This document shows positions 19,950 through 28,813 of a stretch of 64,000 bases of DNA, one piece after another. The notes below the pieces were generated by a model. The model was given only the letters and a program-made list of their open reading frames with translations, was not told the origin of the DNA and ran no database searches. The stretch is from Desertivirga brevis (GTDB taxonomy: Bacteria; Bacteroidota; Bacteroidia; Sphingobacteriales; Sphingobacteriaceae): positions 806,001-870,000 of the forward strand of contig NZ_JAFEWF010000001.1 of assembly GCF_017355835.1 (NCBI RefSeq), in the 5' to 3' direction. Position numbers and translations under genes: made by a program. The first letter of the stretch is position 1. Each line of letters opens with the position of its first letter.

Positions 19950-20474
19950 TTATTGTACTCTTCCAGATTTCCTGTCTTGAGATCTACCAATTACATAACC
20001 GGCACCTGCACCAACAAGACCACCAATAATACCGCCTCTAGCGTCTTTCTTATCAACGATAACACCAGTTAAAGCTCCGGCACCTGCCCCAATCGCGGCA
20101 CCTTTAGCTGCTGCACTCCATCCTTTTTTCTGTGCTGCTGGCGGAGTTGTTGAATAATAGGATTCAGACACTCCTTTAACGTAAGTACGTCTAGGCGCAG
20201 AATAAGATGAAGAAGATGTACGGCGAGTACTGCGTTCGGCCCTGTCAGCTGCTAAAGAAGCAAGCTGAGCCTGTTGAGTAGCGATCTGCGCTTGTTGAGC
20301 AGTTATTTTTTGAAGACTGTCAATTTTCAAACTATCGCGCATCGCTTTGATCGTATACTCTAATGCCTTAATCGAATCAGCCTTCCTGTTTGCGTCGGCC
20401 GTCGTGTTCGTGTTGTTACTGCATGCTGCAAATACTGTTGTAGCGAATGCAAAAGCTACTGCTAATCTTCTCAT
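19950..20474 (-). CDS. Glycine-zipper lipoprotein
   Basis: 174 aa. The N-terminus MRRLAVAFAFATTVFAAC carries a lipobox with Cys18. Residues about 25-75 are helical and Gln/Ala-rich, with repeats of QQAQ[IL]A. The last 60 residues form a glycine zipper (AAKGAAIGAGAGALTGVIV and GGIIGGLVGAGAGYVIG), as in YMGG/OmpA-like glycine-zipper domains that insert into or associate with membranes. Likely an outer-membrane lipoprotein; function unknown. Not obviously in an operon. Confidence 0.82.
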   Translation of the reverse strand: MRRLAVAFAFATTVFAACSNNTNTTADANRKADSIKALEYTIKAMRDSLKIDSLQKITAQQAQIATQQAQLASLAADRAERSTRRTSSSSYSAPRRTYVKGVSESYYSTTPPAAQKKGWSAAAKGAAIGAGAGALTGVIVDKKDARGGIIGGLVGAGAGYVIGRSQDRKSGRVQ

Positions 20475-20705
20475 AAGTGTATTGTGTTTTGTGTGTTTTC
20501 AAAAAACTTCAACCGGTTAGGGTTGGATATTAATCAGTAGAAAAAATAATGCCAAATTTTCTATTTCTTAATACTTTCTTAATTAAGACTCCTGCGCCAG
20601 TTAAGGGTTTAACGGTTTTTTGAAATTAAGCCGAATTTTTAAAAAATTTATAATAGGAGCTTAATCTGAATGACTCGAGAAGAGGGGGTAAACATGATAT
20701 ATTTC

Positions 20706-20713
20706 TATATTTG
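20706..20713 (+). promoter_or_regulatory. Putative -7 box for the Dabb protein gene
   Basis: TATATTTG matches TAnnTTTG exactly and ends 20 nt before the ATG at 20734. The region 19-21 nt upstream is purine-rich and lacks TTTG, so only half of the promoter is supported. Confidence 0.5.
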
Positions 20714-20733
20714 CGCTCTTAAAATTAGAGATT

Positions 20734-21030
20734 ATGTTAACTCACCACGTTTTATTTTGGCTTAAATCAGATACTACAGAAGAACAAAAAACTGCATTTC
20801 GTGCAGGATTGGAGTCTTTATCAAAGGTAGAAACAATCAAATCAATTTACATCGGAACTCCTGCCCCTATTGACAGGCCTGTTGTTGACACTACTTATAC
20901 GTTTTCATTAGTTATTGTATTTGATGACCTGGCGGCGCATGATGTTTATCAGGTCCACCCTGTTCACAAGGCTTTCTTAGATGAATTCAGAGTATTATTT
21001 GAACGTGTGGTTATTTATGATGCACAATAA
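20734..21030 (+). CDS. Stress-responsive A/B barrel (Dabb) domain protein
   Basis: 98 aa, the length of one Dabb domain. It begins MLTHHVLFWLK, with the family's HHVLFW[LF]K opening, and has the second block HDVYQVHPVHKAFLDEF. Dabb proteins are dimeric ferredoxin-like barrels; some are catalytic (for example olivetolic acid cyclase) but most bacterial members are uncharacterised. Monocistronic, between its own -7 box and a terminator. Confidence 0.9.
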   Translation: MLTHHVLFWLKSDTTEEQKTAFRAGLESLSKVETIKSIYIGTPAPIDRPVVDTTYTFSLVIVFDDLAAHDVYQVHPVHKAFLDEFRVLFERVVIYDAQ

Positions 21031-21040
21031 ATAATGGAAA

Positions 21041-21090
21041 GAGACTGGTAAGTAGAGGGCTCCTACTCTCAATAAGCCAGTCTCTTTTTT
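21041..21090. terminator. Terminator between the Dabb gene and truC
   Basis: GAGACTGG (21041-21048) pairs with CCAGTCTC (21077-21084), with a small inner stem AGTAG/CTACT, and six T follow at 21085-21090. It terminates the plus-strand gene; the T-run touches the end of the convergent truC. Confidence 0.8.
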
Positions 21091-21769
21091 AGTTCCAACC
21101 CATCACCTTCATTACACTTTCAAATTCAGCATGAAGCGGAGCTGTGATGCTTATTCTTTCCTTAGTAACGGGATGAATAAAGTTTTGAGACGAAGCATGT
21201 AGTAACATGGTCGTCATATCCCAAGTCTCCTTAAAAAACTTATTTTGTTTATTACAGCCATGAGTTCTGTCCCCAATAATTGGATGAAAAATGTGGCTGA
21301 AGTGTTTTCTCAGCTGGTGCATTCTACCGGTACGGGGACTAGCTTCTACGAGTGAATACCTTGAAGAAGAATGTTTACCAAATGCAACATCTATTTCGGC
21401 TCTTTTTAATGTGATATAAGAGGTATAGGCCTCCTGTAATGTTCCGTTCTCTTTTTTTAGAGGATAATCTATATCTTCCTGATCAGGTGTAAAGCCGCGA
21501 ACTATGGCAAGGTATTTTTTCTCCACTTTATTCTCAGCAAACTGCCTTTGCATAAGGGCTTCAACTTCCTTACTCAATGCAAAAAGTAGAACACCTCCGG
21601 TCTTTCTGTCTATCCTGTGAACAGGATTAACCCATCTCCCTATTTGATCCCGTAAAAATTGTAAAGCAAATTCTTCAACATCTCTTGCTATAGATGAACG
21701 ATGGACGAGAAGCCCGTGCGGTTTATTAATAGCAACCAAATACTCGTCCTGAAATAAAACATTAAGCAT
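21089..21769 (-). CDS. truC: RluA-family pseudouridine synthase, TruC-like
   Basis: 226 aa from the ATG at 21769; a further 13 codons upstream are open but overlap the neighbour and do not resemble the family. HRIDRKTGGVLLFAL holds the catalytic Asp54 (HRxDR motif). GRMHQLRKHFSHIFHPIIGD is the RluA-class motif. There is no S4 domain at the N-terminus and the length and C-terminal pattern fit TruC, which modifies U65 of tRNA; RluC/RluD paralogues are longer. It overlaps the small upstream gene by 8 nt. Confidence 0.88.
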   Translation of the reverse strand: MLNVLFQDEYLVAINKPHGLLVHRSSIARDVEEFALQFLRDQIGRWVNPVHRIDRKTGGVLLFALSKEVEALMQRQFAENKVEKKYLAIVRGFTPDQEDIDYPLKKENGTLQEAYTSYITLKRAEIDVAFGKHSSSRYSLVEASPRTGRMHQLRKHFSHIFHPIIGDRTHGCNKQNKFFKETWDMTTMLLHASSQNFIHPVTKERISITAPLHAEFESVMKVMGWN

Positions 21770-21956
21770 TGTCGCTACTTTCAGGAAGAGCTTCCAATAT
21801 AGTCGCAAGAAAATCCGGACGTTCCTCTAGGATTTGAAGTTGACTTTCCAGGGTCTTAACTTCTTCTTCCAATTTCTGAATATCGTCTCTTTTTGCTTTA
21901 ATTTTCTGTTTTATTGATGTGATTACAATCTGAGCCCTGCCTTTTGCTTTTGCCAT
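21762..21956 (-). CDS. Small coiled-coil protein upstream of truC
   Basis: 64 aa from the ATG at 21956. It opens MAKAKGRAQIVITSIKQKIK and is then strongly heptad-patterned (KRDDIQKLEEEVKTLESQL), followed by a short acidic tail. No catalytic motif. The family is not one I recognise. The 8-nt overlap with truC implies translational coupling, so a role near tRNA modification or simply as a co-expressed small protein is possible; that is inference. Confidence 0.65.
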   Translation of the reverse strand: MAKAKGRAQIVITSIKQKIKAKRDDIQKLEEEVKTLESQLQILEERPDFLATILEALPESSDNA

Positions 21957-22074
21957 ATATTGAAATTTTTCGTGTGGCAAAATTACTTAAAAATTGGTAG
22001 CCCGGGGCCTAAAATCGCAAACAACCTTCTACCCTTGAAAGTAACATATTGTGGCATTCTACCACATTCCATCA

Positions 22075-23031
22075 CTACTTTAAAGCCAACTTTTTCTCAG
22101 ATACCGCAGTAACTTTGGTCAGGGCATACTTTAACAGGGGGAACATACCGCTAAAAACAGACCTGAAAACTTTTTTCCTGATCAGGTACCTCTTATAGTG
22201 CCTAAAAAACGCACTATTAGTAGTGGGTCTATTATTAACCAGGAAACGTTTATCCGAAGGGAGATGCAGGAGGAAATGGTTGTGATAGGCATCTATCGAG
22301 TTTTGATAATGTTTTGGTTTAACACTCCAAAATCTTCCTATGATCATCAATGAACCTGCATCTAATATGGATTCGGTCCGTTTGAGCTTCTCTATCGCTA
22401 TTGACGTGATCATTTCATCACCCTGATGATGGAAACCCTGAATATTTTCAAAATAAGCTTCTCTAATAGAAGAAATTTCTGTATCAAGTTTTTTGAAAAA
22501 AGCAGGTGGACCTGCTATGAATTCCCCTCCGGCCCATAAACCCAGTGATCGCTCTAGAAGAAGTTTTTCTTTATTCTCAATAATATTCTTCAGGCCATAT
22601 GCCGGCCCTACCTGATTAGTGATGTCGTAATATAAAGGTATTTTTTTATCAATAGCAGTTCTTAAGCTATAAGGAATTTCATTAACACAAACAACATCCG
22701 AATCAATCAAGCCAACATAGTTATTATCCAAGGTAGCTAGATATGTGATCACCTCTAACTTAAAATGGGCCGAAAAGAATTTAACACCCGAAGGTACAAC
22801 TGATTTAAATTGAAGTTGGATAATGGGATAGGGATAATCTGGCATCAGATTTCGCAAATACTCCTCCTCATTAGTTATAACATGAAGATTTACACCCTGA
22901 TTTTTAAGCCCTTCCGCCAATTGTCTTGCACAAGAAAGGTAAAGTAAGATCTGTGATTTCAGGCTAGTTACAAAGTTGTTATGAATACTTTGCTCATTGC
23001 GAGACACATGAATTAAAGTAAATAATTCCAT
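22075..23031 (-). CDS. Putative GT-A-fold glycosyltransferase
   Basis: 318 aa, no signal peptide. Features suggesting a nucleotide-diphospho-sugar transferase: an N-terminal alpha/beta region, YVGLIDSDVVCVNEIPY near residue 105 with a D-x-D motif after a hydrophobic strand, and a later GFHHQGDEMITS block that could hold the acceptor-side acid. The C-terminal 40 residues are basic and amphipathic (HYKRYLIRKKVFR), perhaps binding the membrane. No specific family was recognised, and the donor and acceptor are unknown. It stands alone, with no other sugar-polymer genes beside it, and is AT-rich compared with its neighbours. Confidence 0.6.
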   Translation of the reverse strand: MELFTLIHVSRNEQSIHNNFVTSLKSQILLYLSCARQLAEGLKNQGVNLHVITNEEEYLRNLMPDYPYPIIQLQFKSVVPSGVKFFSAHFKLEVITYLATLDNNYVGLIDSDVVCVNEIPYSLRTAIDKKIPLYYDITNQVGPAYGLKNIIENKEKLLLERSLGLWAGGEFIAGPPAFFKKLDTEISSIREAYFENIQGFHHQGDEMITSIAIEKLKRTESILDAGSLMIIGRFWSVKPKHYQNSIDAYHNHFLLHLPSDKRFLVNNRPTTNSAFFRHYKRYLIRKKVFRSVFSGMFPLLKYALTKVTAVSEKKLALK

Positions 23032-23375
23032 AGGAAAGCGCTACAGTTACAGTTATATGAATAATCCTTTAAGTACTAATACAAAATAGAGCAGGCTTTT
23101 AGAAAAGAATATCCCCTAATCCTTCTAAACTCATAAGCCTAAAATATTAAATCCCTTCCCCCTCTTATTTAAGATCTATAACCAATTGATTTCGGGACTT
23201 TTACAATATTACAGATCTTGGCTGTTTAAACACACATTTTTCTCAGAAGTTTTTTTTGTATTTAAAATTATCTGGTAACCCCTCTCAAAAAAATGTGAAA
23301 TTTTGTTAAGATTAACGCGTTCATGATTTGGATAAAATTCTAATCAATATCTTTATCCTCATTTAACCTTGCTTC
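23032..23375. other. Divergent intergenic region (344 bp)
   Basis: AT-rich region between the putative glycosyltransferase (-) and the MG2/plug-like gene (+). It holds the promoter noted at 23327-23355. AGGCTT near 23093 and AAGCCT near 23139 form a loose inverted repeat. No open frame of note and no further structure was seen. Confidence 0.6.
23327..23355 (+). promoter_or_regulatory. Promoter of the MG2/plug-like gene
   Basis: TTTG at 23327-23330, a 17-nt spacer and TATCTTTA at 23348-23355 (7 of 8 matches to TAnnTTTG). Predicted transcription start is near 23361, 15 nt before the ATG. Confidence 0.5.
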
Positions 23376-26096
23376 ATGTTGTACGAATATAAAAAAATTC
23401 TATCCACACTCCTGTTAATTTCCTCGTCTATTTTGGGTTACGCACAAAGTGATAGTATTGATTTGAATAGTATCATTGATAAGAAAGTAAAGCTTTCGAC
23501 AGAAAGGCCTGTTGAAAAGATCTATATGCATTTTGATAAGCCATATTACGCTGTTGGCGATACAATTTGGTTTAAAGCATATTTAACAATGGATCAGCAC
23601 GTACCTTCTACGCTAAGCAAAGTTGTAAATGTCGACTTCCTTACTGAGACAGATTCAGTTGCAAATAGCTTGAAGCTTGCGGTTAATAATAGTGTGGCTT
23701 CAGGCAGCATTGTCTTATCTCCACCTACCTATAAACAGGGTAACTATCGCATCAGGGCCTATACTACCTGGATGTTTAATTTCAAAGACGACTATTTTTT
23801 TCATAAGAGTATTCTCGTGGGAGATGCAATACAAAAGCAACTCGCCACAAACATTACTTTTTCTGATGGTACCGACAGGGGGGGAAAAACAAATGCGCGG
23901 ATAAGTTTCAGGGATGACGACGGCAAGCCTTATGCGAATAAGAAGGTAAACTGGAAGGTCAATCTGGGATATGAAACAGTAAGCAAAGGAAAAGTTGAGA
24001 CTGACGCGAGCGGATTTGCAACAATTTCAATTCCTGAATACAAAAAAGGCTCTCTCCGCGAAGGTTCATTAATTACTTCAATTGAGGTGAACAATGCGAG
24101 ACAGATAAGCAGTTCATTCAAACTCAATCCTGCTTACCCTAAAAATGATATTCAGTTTTTTCCTGAAGGAGGACAGCTTTTAGAAGGTATACCGACCAAA
24201 GTAGCATTTAAAGCTATTAAAGCAACAGGGCTTGGTATTGATGTAAAAGGTAACGTTACTGATAATTCGGGTAGTTCGGTGAGTGAATTTAATTCCCAGC
24301 ACCTAGGCATGGGTAGTTTGATCATTACACCTGAAGCTGGAAAAACCTATACGGCTAATGTAACTTTTGCTGATGGCTCTAAATCATCATACCCCTTACC
24401 AGCCGTTGTTGGCTCTGGCATTACTATAAAACATAGCCCTAAACTTGATACTACCTTAAATTTCAGGATATATTCAAGTAATAATTTCCTTGAAACAAAC
24501 AGGAATAAAACATTCTATGTGATCGCCCAAAGTAGTGGCATTGTTATGTATGCAGCGAAGTTACGCCTGGTGAACCAAGTGACTTCGGTTGCCATCTCAA
24601 CCAGTAAATTCCCTTCTGGTATTATCCAGCTTTCTATTTTGTCGGCAGCCGGAGAACCATTAACCGAACGCCTCGCATTTGTTTACCGTAAAGAGGAGCT
24701 GTCAATAAAAGTAAAAACTGATAAGCAAGTTTATGCGGCCAGGCAGAAAGTAAGTGCTGCAATAAGTTCTTTAGCTGACAACAAACCAGCTGAGGGACAT
24801 TTTTCGATATCTGTAATCGACGAAACACGAGTGCCAGTAGATGAAAATGCAGAAACAACTATACTGAGCAGTTTATTGCTTAGTTCTGACCTTAAGGGCT
24901 ATATTGAAAAACCTAACTATTATTTTACAAATATTAACGAAAGCAAAATTGCAGATCTCGACGCCTTGCTATTAACTCAGGGATATCGAGGATATTCCTA
25001 TAAAGAGATTATAAGCAATAGTGTTCCTAGGGCAAGTTTCCCGCCAGAGCAGGGTATATCATTGAGCGGGACCCTAAGATACAATAATGGGATGCCTGTA
25101 TCTAAAGGTAACATCCGCCTGATCATTCCTGACAAGAGCTTTGGAGTAAGTGCGGTGACTACAGCAGATGGACGGTTTAGGTTTGACAATGTAGCCTTTG
25201 CCGATTCTTCAAAGATTACCATCAGCGCCGTAAATAATGTGAATTCAAAAAACATGGTGATCACAATGGATGGTATCCCCTATCCTTCAATCGCGGCTAA
25301 TGTTAATTCTCCCGAGCTCATTATGAATATAGATAGCGCATTAAATACTTATCTACAACATAGCAAAAGAGAACATTTTGATGGCCGTCTTTTGCAGGAG
25401 GTTGTTATTAAGGCAAAGGCCTATGAAAAAAAGAGCAGCCACATGGATTATACAGCTCTTGCTGGCTTAAGTATGATGCCTAATTCACAAGTTTCAGGAG
25501 AGAGATTTAAAGGTTGTAATAATTTTTTGCAATGTTTACAAGGATCGGCTATGGGTTTAACGTTCATGAACAATGAGTTTTATATTACGCGTGATTATAA
25601 TGCTGGCAGACAGGTTCCGGTTCAGATCTACGTAAGGGATATGCCGGTTGATGTTAATTTCCTTAACTCGATTAACCCGCCGGAGGTTGAATCAGTAGAG
25701 ATCTTTTACAATGATGGTGTTAGCGGCATAAACAGAAGAACGCAGACTAATGGTGTAGTTGTCGTTAATATGAAGGAGATCAAGAAAACGTCCATGTCTA
25801 TTTCGCAACTTAAGGAACTCTTTCCGGATAGAAATACTTTGACCTATAAACCACAGGGATACGCCAAAGTGAAACAATTTTATACTCCTAAATACAGTGT
25901 CAATCCTTCAAGTTTAAATAAAGCTGATTTACGGACAACCATTTACTGGAATCCGGCAGTAACTACTGATAAAGCAGGAAACGCCGTCTTCGAATTTTTC
26001 AATTCAGATAATAAAGGCACTTTTAAAGCTGTGGTTGAGGGGCTGGATAAGGATGGAAGGCTGGGAAGAGCGGTTTATCGCTATACAGTTAAATAA
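23376..26096 (+). CDS. MG2-domain surface protein with TonB plug-like C-terminal region
   Basis: 906 aa with signal peptide (cleavage after GYAQ, about residue 24). Residues about 40-140 carry the macroglobulin MG2 pattern KIYMHFDKPYYAVGDTIWFK. Several Ig-like segments follow, then a carboxypeptidase-regulatory-like unit (about 560-640, SLSGTLRYNNGMPVSKGNIR). Near residue 690-810 is a plug-like stretch (VPVQIYVRDMPVD, SVEIFYNDGVSGI, TNGVVVVNM) resembling the N-terminal plug of TonB-dependent receptors but without a beta-barrel. This architecture is common in Bacteroidota and of unknown function, probably at the outer membrane. Monocistronic. Confidence 0.82.
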   Translation: MLYEYKKILSTLLLISSSILGYAQSDSIDLNSIIDKKVKLSTERPVEKIYMHFDKPYYAVGDTIWFKAYLTMDQHVPSTLSKVVNVDFLTETDSVANSLKLAVNNSVASGSIVLSPPTYKQGNYRIRAYTTWMFNFKDDYFFHKSILVGDAIQKQLATNITFSDGTDRGGKTNARISFRDDDGKPYANKKVNWKVNLGYETVSKGKVETDASGFATISIPEYKKGSLREGSLITSIEVNNARQISSSFKLNPAYPKNDIQFFPEGGQLLEGIPTKVAFKAIKATGLGIDVKGNVTDNSGSSVSEFNSQHLGMGSLIITPEAGKTYTANVTFADGSKSSYPLPAVVGSGITIKHSPKLDTTLNFRIYSSNNFLETNRNKTFYVIAQSSGIVMYAAKLRLVNQVTSVAISTSKFPSGIIQLSILSAAGEPLTERLAFVYRKEELSIKVKTDKQVYAARQKVSAAISSLADNKPAEGHFSISVIDETRVPVDENAETTILSSLLLSSDLKGYIEKPNYYFTNINESKIADLDALLLTQGYRGYSYKEIISNSVPRASFPPEQGISLSGTLRYNNGMPVSKGNIRLIIPDKSFGVSAVTTADGRFRFDNVAFADSSKITISAVNNVNSKNMVITMDGIPYPSIAANVNSPELIMNIDSALNTYLQHSKREHFDGRLLQEVVIKAKAYEKKSSHMDYTALAGLSMMPNSQVSGERFKGCNNFLQCLQGSAMGLTFMNNEFYITRDYNAGRQVPVQIYVRDMPVDVNFLNSINPPEVESVEIFYNDGVSGINRRTQTNGVVVVNMKEIKKTSMSISQLKELFPDRNTLTYKPQGYAKVKQFYTPKYSVNPSSLNKADLRTTIYWNPAVTTDKAGNAVFEFFNSDNKGTFKAVVEGLDKDGRLGRAVYRYTVK

Positions 26097-26177
26097 TTAA
26101 CGATTTCGGCAAAGGATAGCTTAATTGGAGGAATATTAATATATAAAACTCTCACAAGTACAGTTTGATCATATTTT

Positions 26178-26203
26178 AAAGGAGCGGAAAGGCTCCTTTT
26201 TTT
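26178..26203 (+). terminator. Terminator of the MG2/plug-like gene
   Basis: AAAGGAGC (26178-26185) pairs perfectly with GCTCCTTT (26192-26199) around a 6-nt loop, followed by more T. It lies 81 nt after the stop codon. Confidence 0.85.
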
Positions 26204-26600
26204 ATTTACGGTCACCCAACTCTTGCCGCTCCTCTTTCGTCTTCAATTCTGGAAATTACTCATCCGGGATAAATTTATTTTGAAATAAGTGGAACCGTAA
26301 TCGCTTCTAAGAGTAAAAGGGCTATAGCTGGAGACAATAAAGATATAGCAGACTCATCCTGTAGGTGGTAGGAACTTTCAGATCATTTCCCAATTCCAGC
26401 CTGGGACTGGTTTGGTTGTAACTGCTGCCACAGGCATCTGCTGGTCTAGGCATACTATCCTTCTTCCCATTCCAAACAGGTTATCCTTTCAATTCCTCTT
26501 TCTTTGATTGCCGGGATACACGCGGTAAAAGGATCAGTTGATCCTTGGCAGTAACTTAAGTTTCAGAAGCCCCACTTGTCGGGACTCCTGAAACATTCAT
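26204..26600. other. Intergenic region with hairpins and a 30-codon minus-strand frame
   Basis: About 400 nt without a confident gene, between convergent genes. It holds a perfect 8-bp hairpin AAGGATCA/TGATCCTT (26529-26546) and a longer hairpin with GTTTCAG/CTGAAAC arms (26560-26594) just after the PL11 stop codon, the latter a possible terminator without a strong T-run. On the minus strand 26470-26378 is open from ATG to TGA (30 aa, MGRRIVCLDQQMP at the start, GWNWEMI at the end); I could not identify it and do not call it as a gene. Confidence 0.5.
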
Positions 26601-28502
26601 CTAAGGAGTATTTGGTTTGGTCAGAACAATCTTCGGTTTTGGGGGTGCGGCCATCCCTGGTCCTATGTAAAAACTCGCATGTGGAGGCTGGTTATACGCA
26701 ACGTTCTGCCAGGCGATACTTAAACGGTATTGAGGATCATGCATAAACGTATAAAACCTGTTCTTTGCGGGAACAGTAGTTGTAAATATGCGTAGTTCTT
26801 TTGAATCTGGTGTCCGGTATATGACTTCCTCACGCCAATCCCCGAGAATATCACCGCTCAATACAGGTGTGGCCTTCGTTCCGTTATTACTTAAACAATT
26901 GTATTGGGCTGCGTCCAATAACACATCGCTTTTCTGATTTTGATAATCCCATTTGCTGATGGTAGTGGAATTGAGTATTTCGCTCAAGAAGTCGCTATCC
27001 CAATAAATACCGAAATTGGCAGGAGGTGTATTTTCGGCTATTTTTCTTCCTTTAGTGTCATACATACCTGTAATTCCGGCACCTGCTACCCAAGACTCAA
27101 AACCAGCATACCTTGGATCAACATCCAATGAAAGTGCCCTACCTGGCCCTTCCCCATCCTCACCTGCTGCAACCGAAGGAATCTTCCAAATTATCTCCCC
27201 GGTTCTTGCATCTCTGAAATTTGCCCCTGCATCGCCAAAACGTTCTTGCGTTCCAAAAACTTCAAGTCCTGGCCTGGACGGATCAAGATCAGAAACATGA
27301 AGAGCATCTGCATGACCAATTCCTGTAGAATATAAACCTTTGCCATTATCATCCACCGTCATCTGACCATAGATTATTTCATCTTTACCATCGCCATCAA
27401 CATCTGTAACTGTTAGATTATGGTTCCCCTGGCCCCTGAAACGTCTGTTTTCCTCACTTGCATCACTATCAAAAATCCAGCGTTGGGTTAGCTTCCCATT
27501 TTTAAAATCCCATGCCGCTAAAACAGTACGGGTATAATATCCACGGCACATAATTAGGCTTGGATGCACTCCATCAAGGTAAGCCACCGCAGCAAGGAAT
27601 CGATCTCCGCGGTTGCCTCGCCCGTCACCCCAGATCTCCTTCATCTCCTCGGTTGTTGGATCAAGTTTAGACGGATGCCTTGCAGGAGTATAACCAACGG
27701 TATTAAGTGCTGCGCCAGTTAAACCATCAAACACTGTAAGGTACTCTGGGCCCTTTAGGATATAGCCTTGTTCATTTACATAGTTCTTGCTTGAATCACC
27801 AATCACTACACCTTTCCCATCTATCGTTCCATCAGCTGTTTTACAAGCTACTTCAGCCCTTCCATCTCCATCAAGATCATAAACCATAAACTGAGTATAA
27901 TGAGCACCCTCTCTGATATTCTTACCTAAATTTATCCTCCAGAGCATACGCCCATCCAGCTTATATGCTTCTAAAATTGGAGGATCTGTTAGTCCTGCGT
28001 GAGAATTATCACGGCCACGACCAGCCTGGTGCAGAACGATCTCATATTCACCATCCCCGTCAAGGTCACCTACAGAGGCGTCATTGGGCCGGTAACCTTC
28101 AAGGGTTTTCAAGGGCACAGAGAGATAAGGCGAGGCTGTACCTCCAGCCTTTAATGTGAAAGCTTTACTAGTCTCGATTTCTTTTCCGTTTAAAACGGCC
28201 TTAACCAGGTATGAAACAGACTTCGTTGTGTCAACATTTTTATCAACAAAATCCGTGGTTAATACTAGAGGAGCCTTATTTAGCTTCTCTGGTCTTCCGT
28301 TATTCAAGCTCCTGTAAACATTAAACCCAAGATTAGTGGGATCAGTTGCCAGCAGTCGCCAACCTACATAAGTTTCTACGCCCTGTTTAACGGCAACAAC
28401 ACCGCGTCCAAGGCTTTCCATTTGTCGTTGAGCCCACGCCCGGTCAGAAGCAAGAGGCAGAAGGGCCAATAGTAATAATTTGCTAGAAAAAAAGGACTTC
28501 AT
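26601..28502 (-). CDS. Rhamnogalacturonan lyase, polysaccharide lyase family 11
   Basis: 633 aa with signal peptide (MKSFFSSKLLLLALLPLASD, cleavage near AWAQ, residue 25). The mature protein begins with an FnIII-like segment typical of PL11 (GRGVVAVKQGVETYVGWRLL), then the eight-bladed propeller with calcium-binding loops such as DLDGDGEYEIVLHQ, DLDGDGRAEVACKTADGT and DVDGDGKDEIIYGQ. PL11 enzymes (YesW/YesX type) cleave the rhamnogalacturonan-I backbone by beta-elimination. The length and motifs are complete. Secreted or periplasmic. No SusC/SusD pair or other pectinase lies beside it. Confidence 0.93.
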   Translation of the reverse strand: MKSFFSSKLLLLALLPLASDRAWAQRQMESLGRGVVAVKQGVETYVGWRLLATDPTNLGFNVYRSLNNGRPEKLNKAPLVLTTDFVDKNVDTTKSVSYLVKAVLNGKEIETSKAFTLKAGGTASPYLSVPLKTLEGYRPNDASVGDLDGDGEYEIVLHQAGRGRDNSHAGLTDPPILEAYKLDGRMLWRINLGKNIREGAHYTQFMVYDLDGDGRAEVACKTADGTIDGKGVVIGDSSKNYVNEQGYILKGPEYLTVFDGLTGAALNTVGYTPARHPSKLDPTTEEMKEIWGDGRGNRGDRFLAAVAYLDGVHPSLIMCRGYYTRTVLAAWDFKNGKLTQRWIFDSDASEENRRFRGQGNHNLTVTDVDGDGKDEIIYGQMTVDDNGKGLYSTGIGHADALHVSDLDPSRPGLEVFGTQERFGDAGANFRDARTGEIIWKIPSVAAGEDGEGPGRALSLDVDPRYAGFESWVAGAGITGMYDTKGRKIAENTPPANFGIYWDSDFLSEILNSTTISKWDYQNQKSDVLLDAAQYNCLSNNGTKATPVLSGDILGDWREEVIYRTPDSKELRIFTTTVPAKNRFYTFMHDPQYRLSIAWQNVAYNQPPHASFYIGPGMAAPPKPKIVLTKPNTP

Positions 28503-28775
28503 GATTTCTAATTGGTGTCATAAAAATACTTCCTATAAGCCCTATTTCCCATCCTGCCCTATCCTGAGAATACCATAGGCAGTATACTAAAAAGTCATTT
28601 GAATTGTGTTATTCCACGATTTCACTGAAAGGGGTAATGTACTTGTTACAAAAAGTATGTGTAATTACCTTATTACAAGGAATATTTTTTGTCACTAATG
28701 GTGATGAAATTAGTCTACATCAGAAATATGATCGGTTTGTAAGGGTCACCAATAGGAGAAGAATTGACTGGAAGA
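28503..28775. other. Intergenic region upstream of the PL11 gene
   Basis: Apart from the terminator at 28776-28804 this stretch shows no recognisable promoter boxes for the PL11 gene. A 60-codon plus-strand frame (28604-28786) is present but its last codons lie inside the terminator stem and it has no family resemblance. Confidence 0.5.
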
Positions 28776-28804
28776 AAGGATCCTGAAACCTCAGGACCTT
28801 TTCT
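28776..28804 (-). terminator. Terminator after the YvlD-like gene
   Basis: AAGGATCCTGA pairs with TCAGGACCTT with one bulged A and an AACC loop; on the minus strand a CTTTCTT tract follows. It lies 10 nt past the stop codon at 28814. Confidence 0.65.
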
Positions 28805-28813
28805 TATTACCGG

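Noticed and set aside
22050..22066. TGTGG/CCACA hairpin after the putative glycosyltransferase as a terminator
   Set aside because: Only 5 bp and no T-tract on the minus strand.
26341..26500. Possible cobalamin-type riboswitch in the 26.4 kb gap
   Set aside because: GC-rich blocks such as CTGCCACAGGCA are present but the B12-box order and helices are not.
28604..28786. 60-codon plus-strand frame upstream of the PL11 gene
   Set aside because: No family similarity, no promoter boxes, and its end lies in the terminator stem of the convergent gene.
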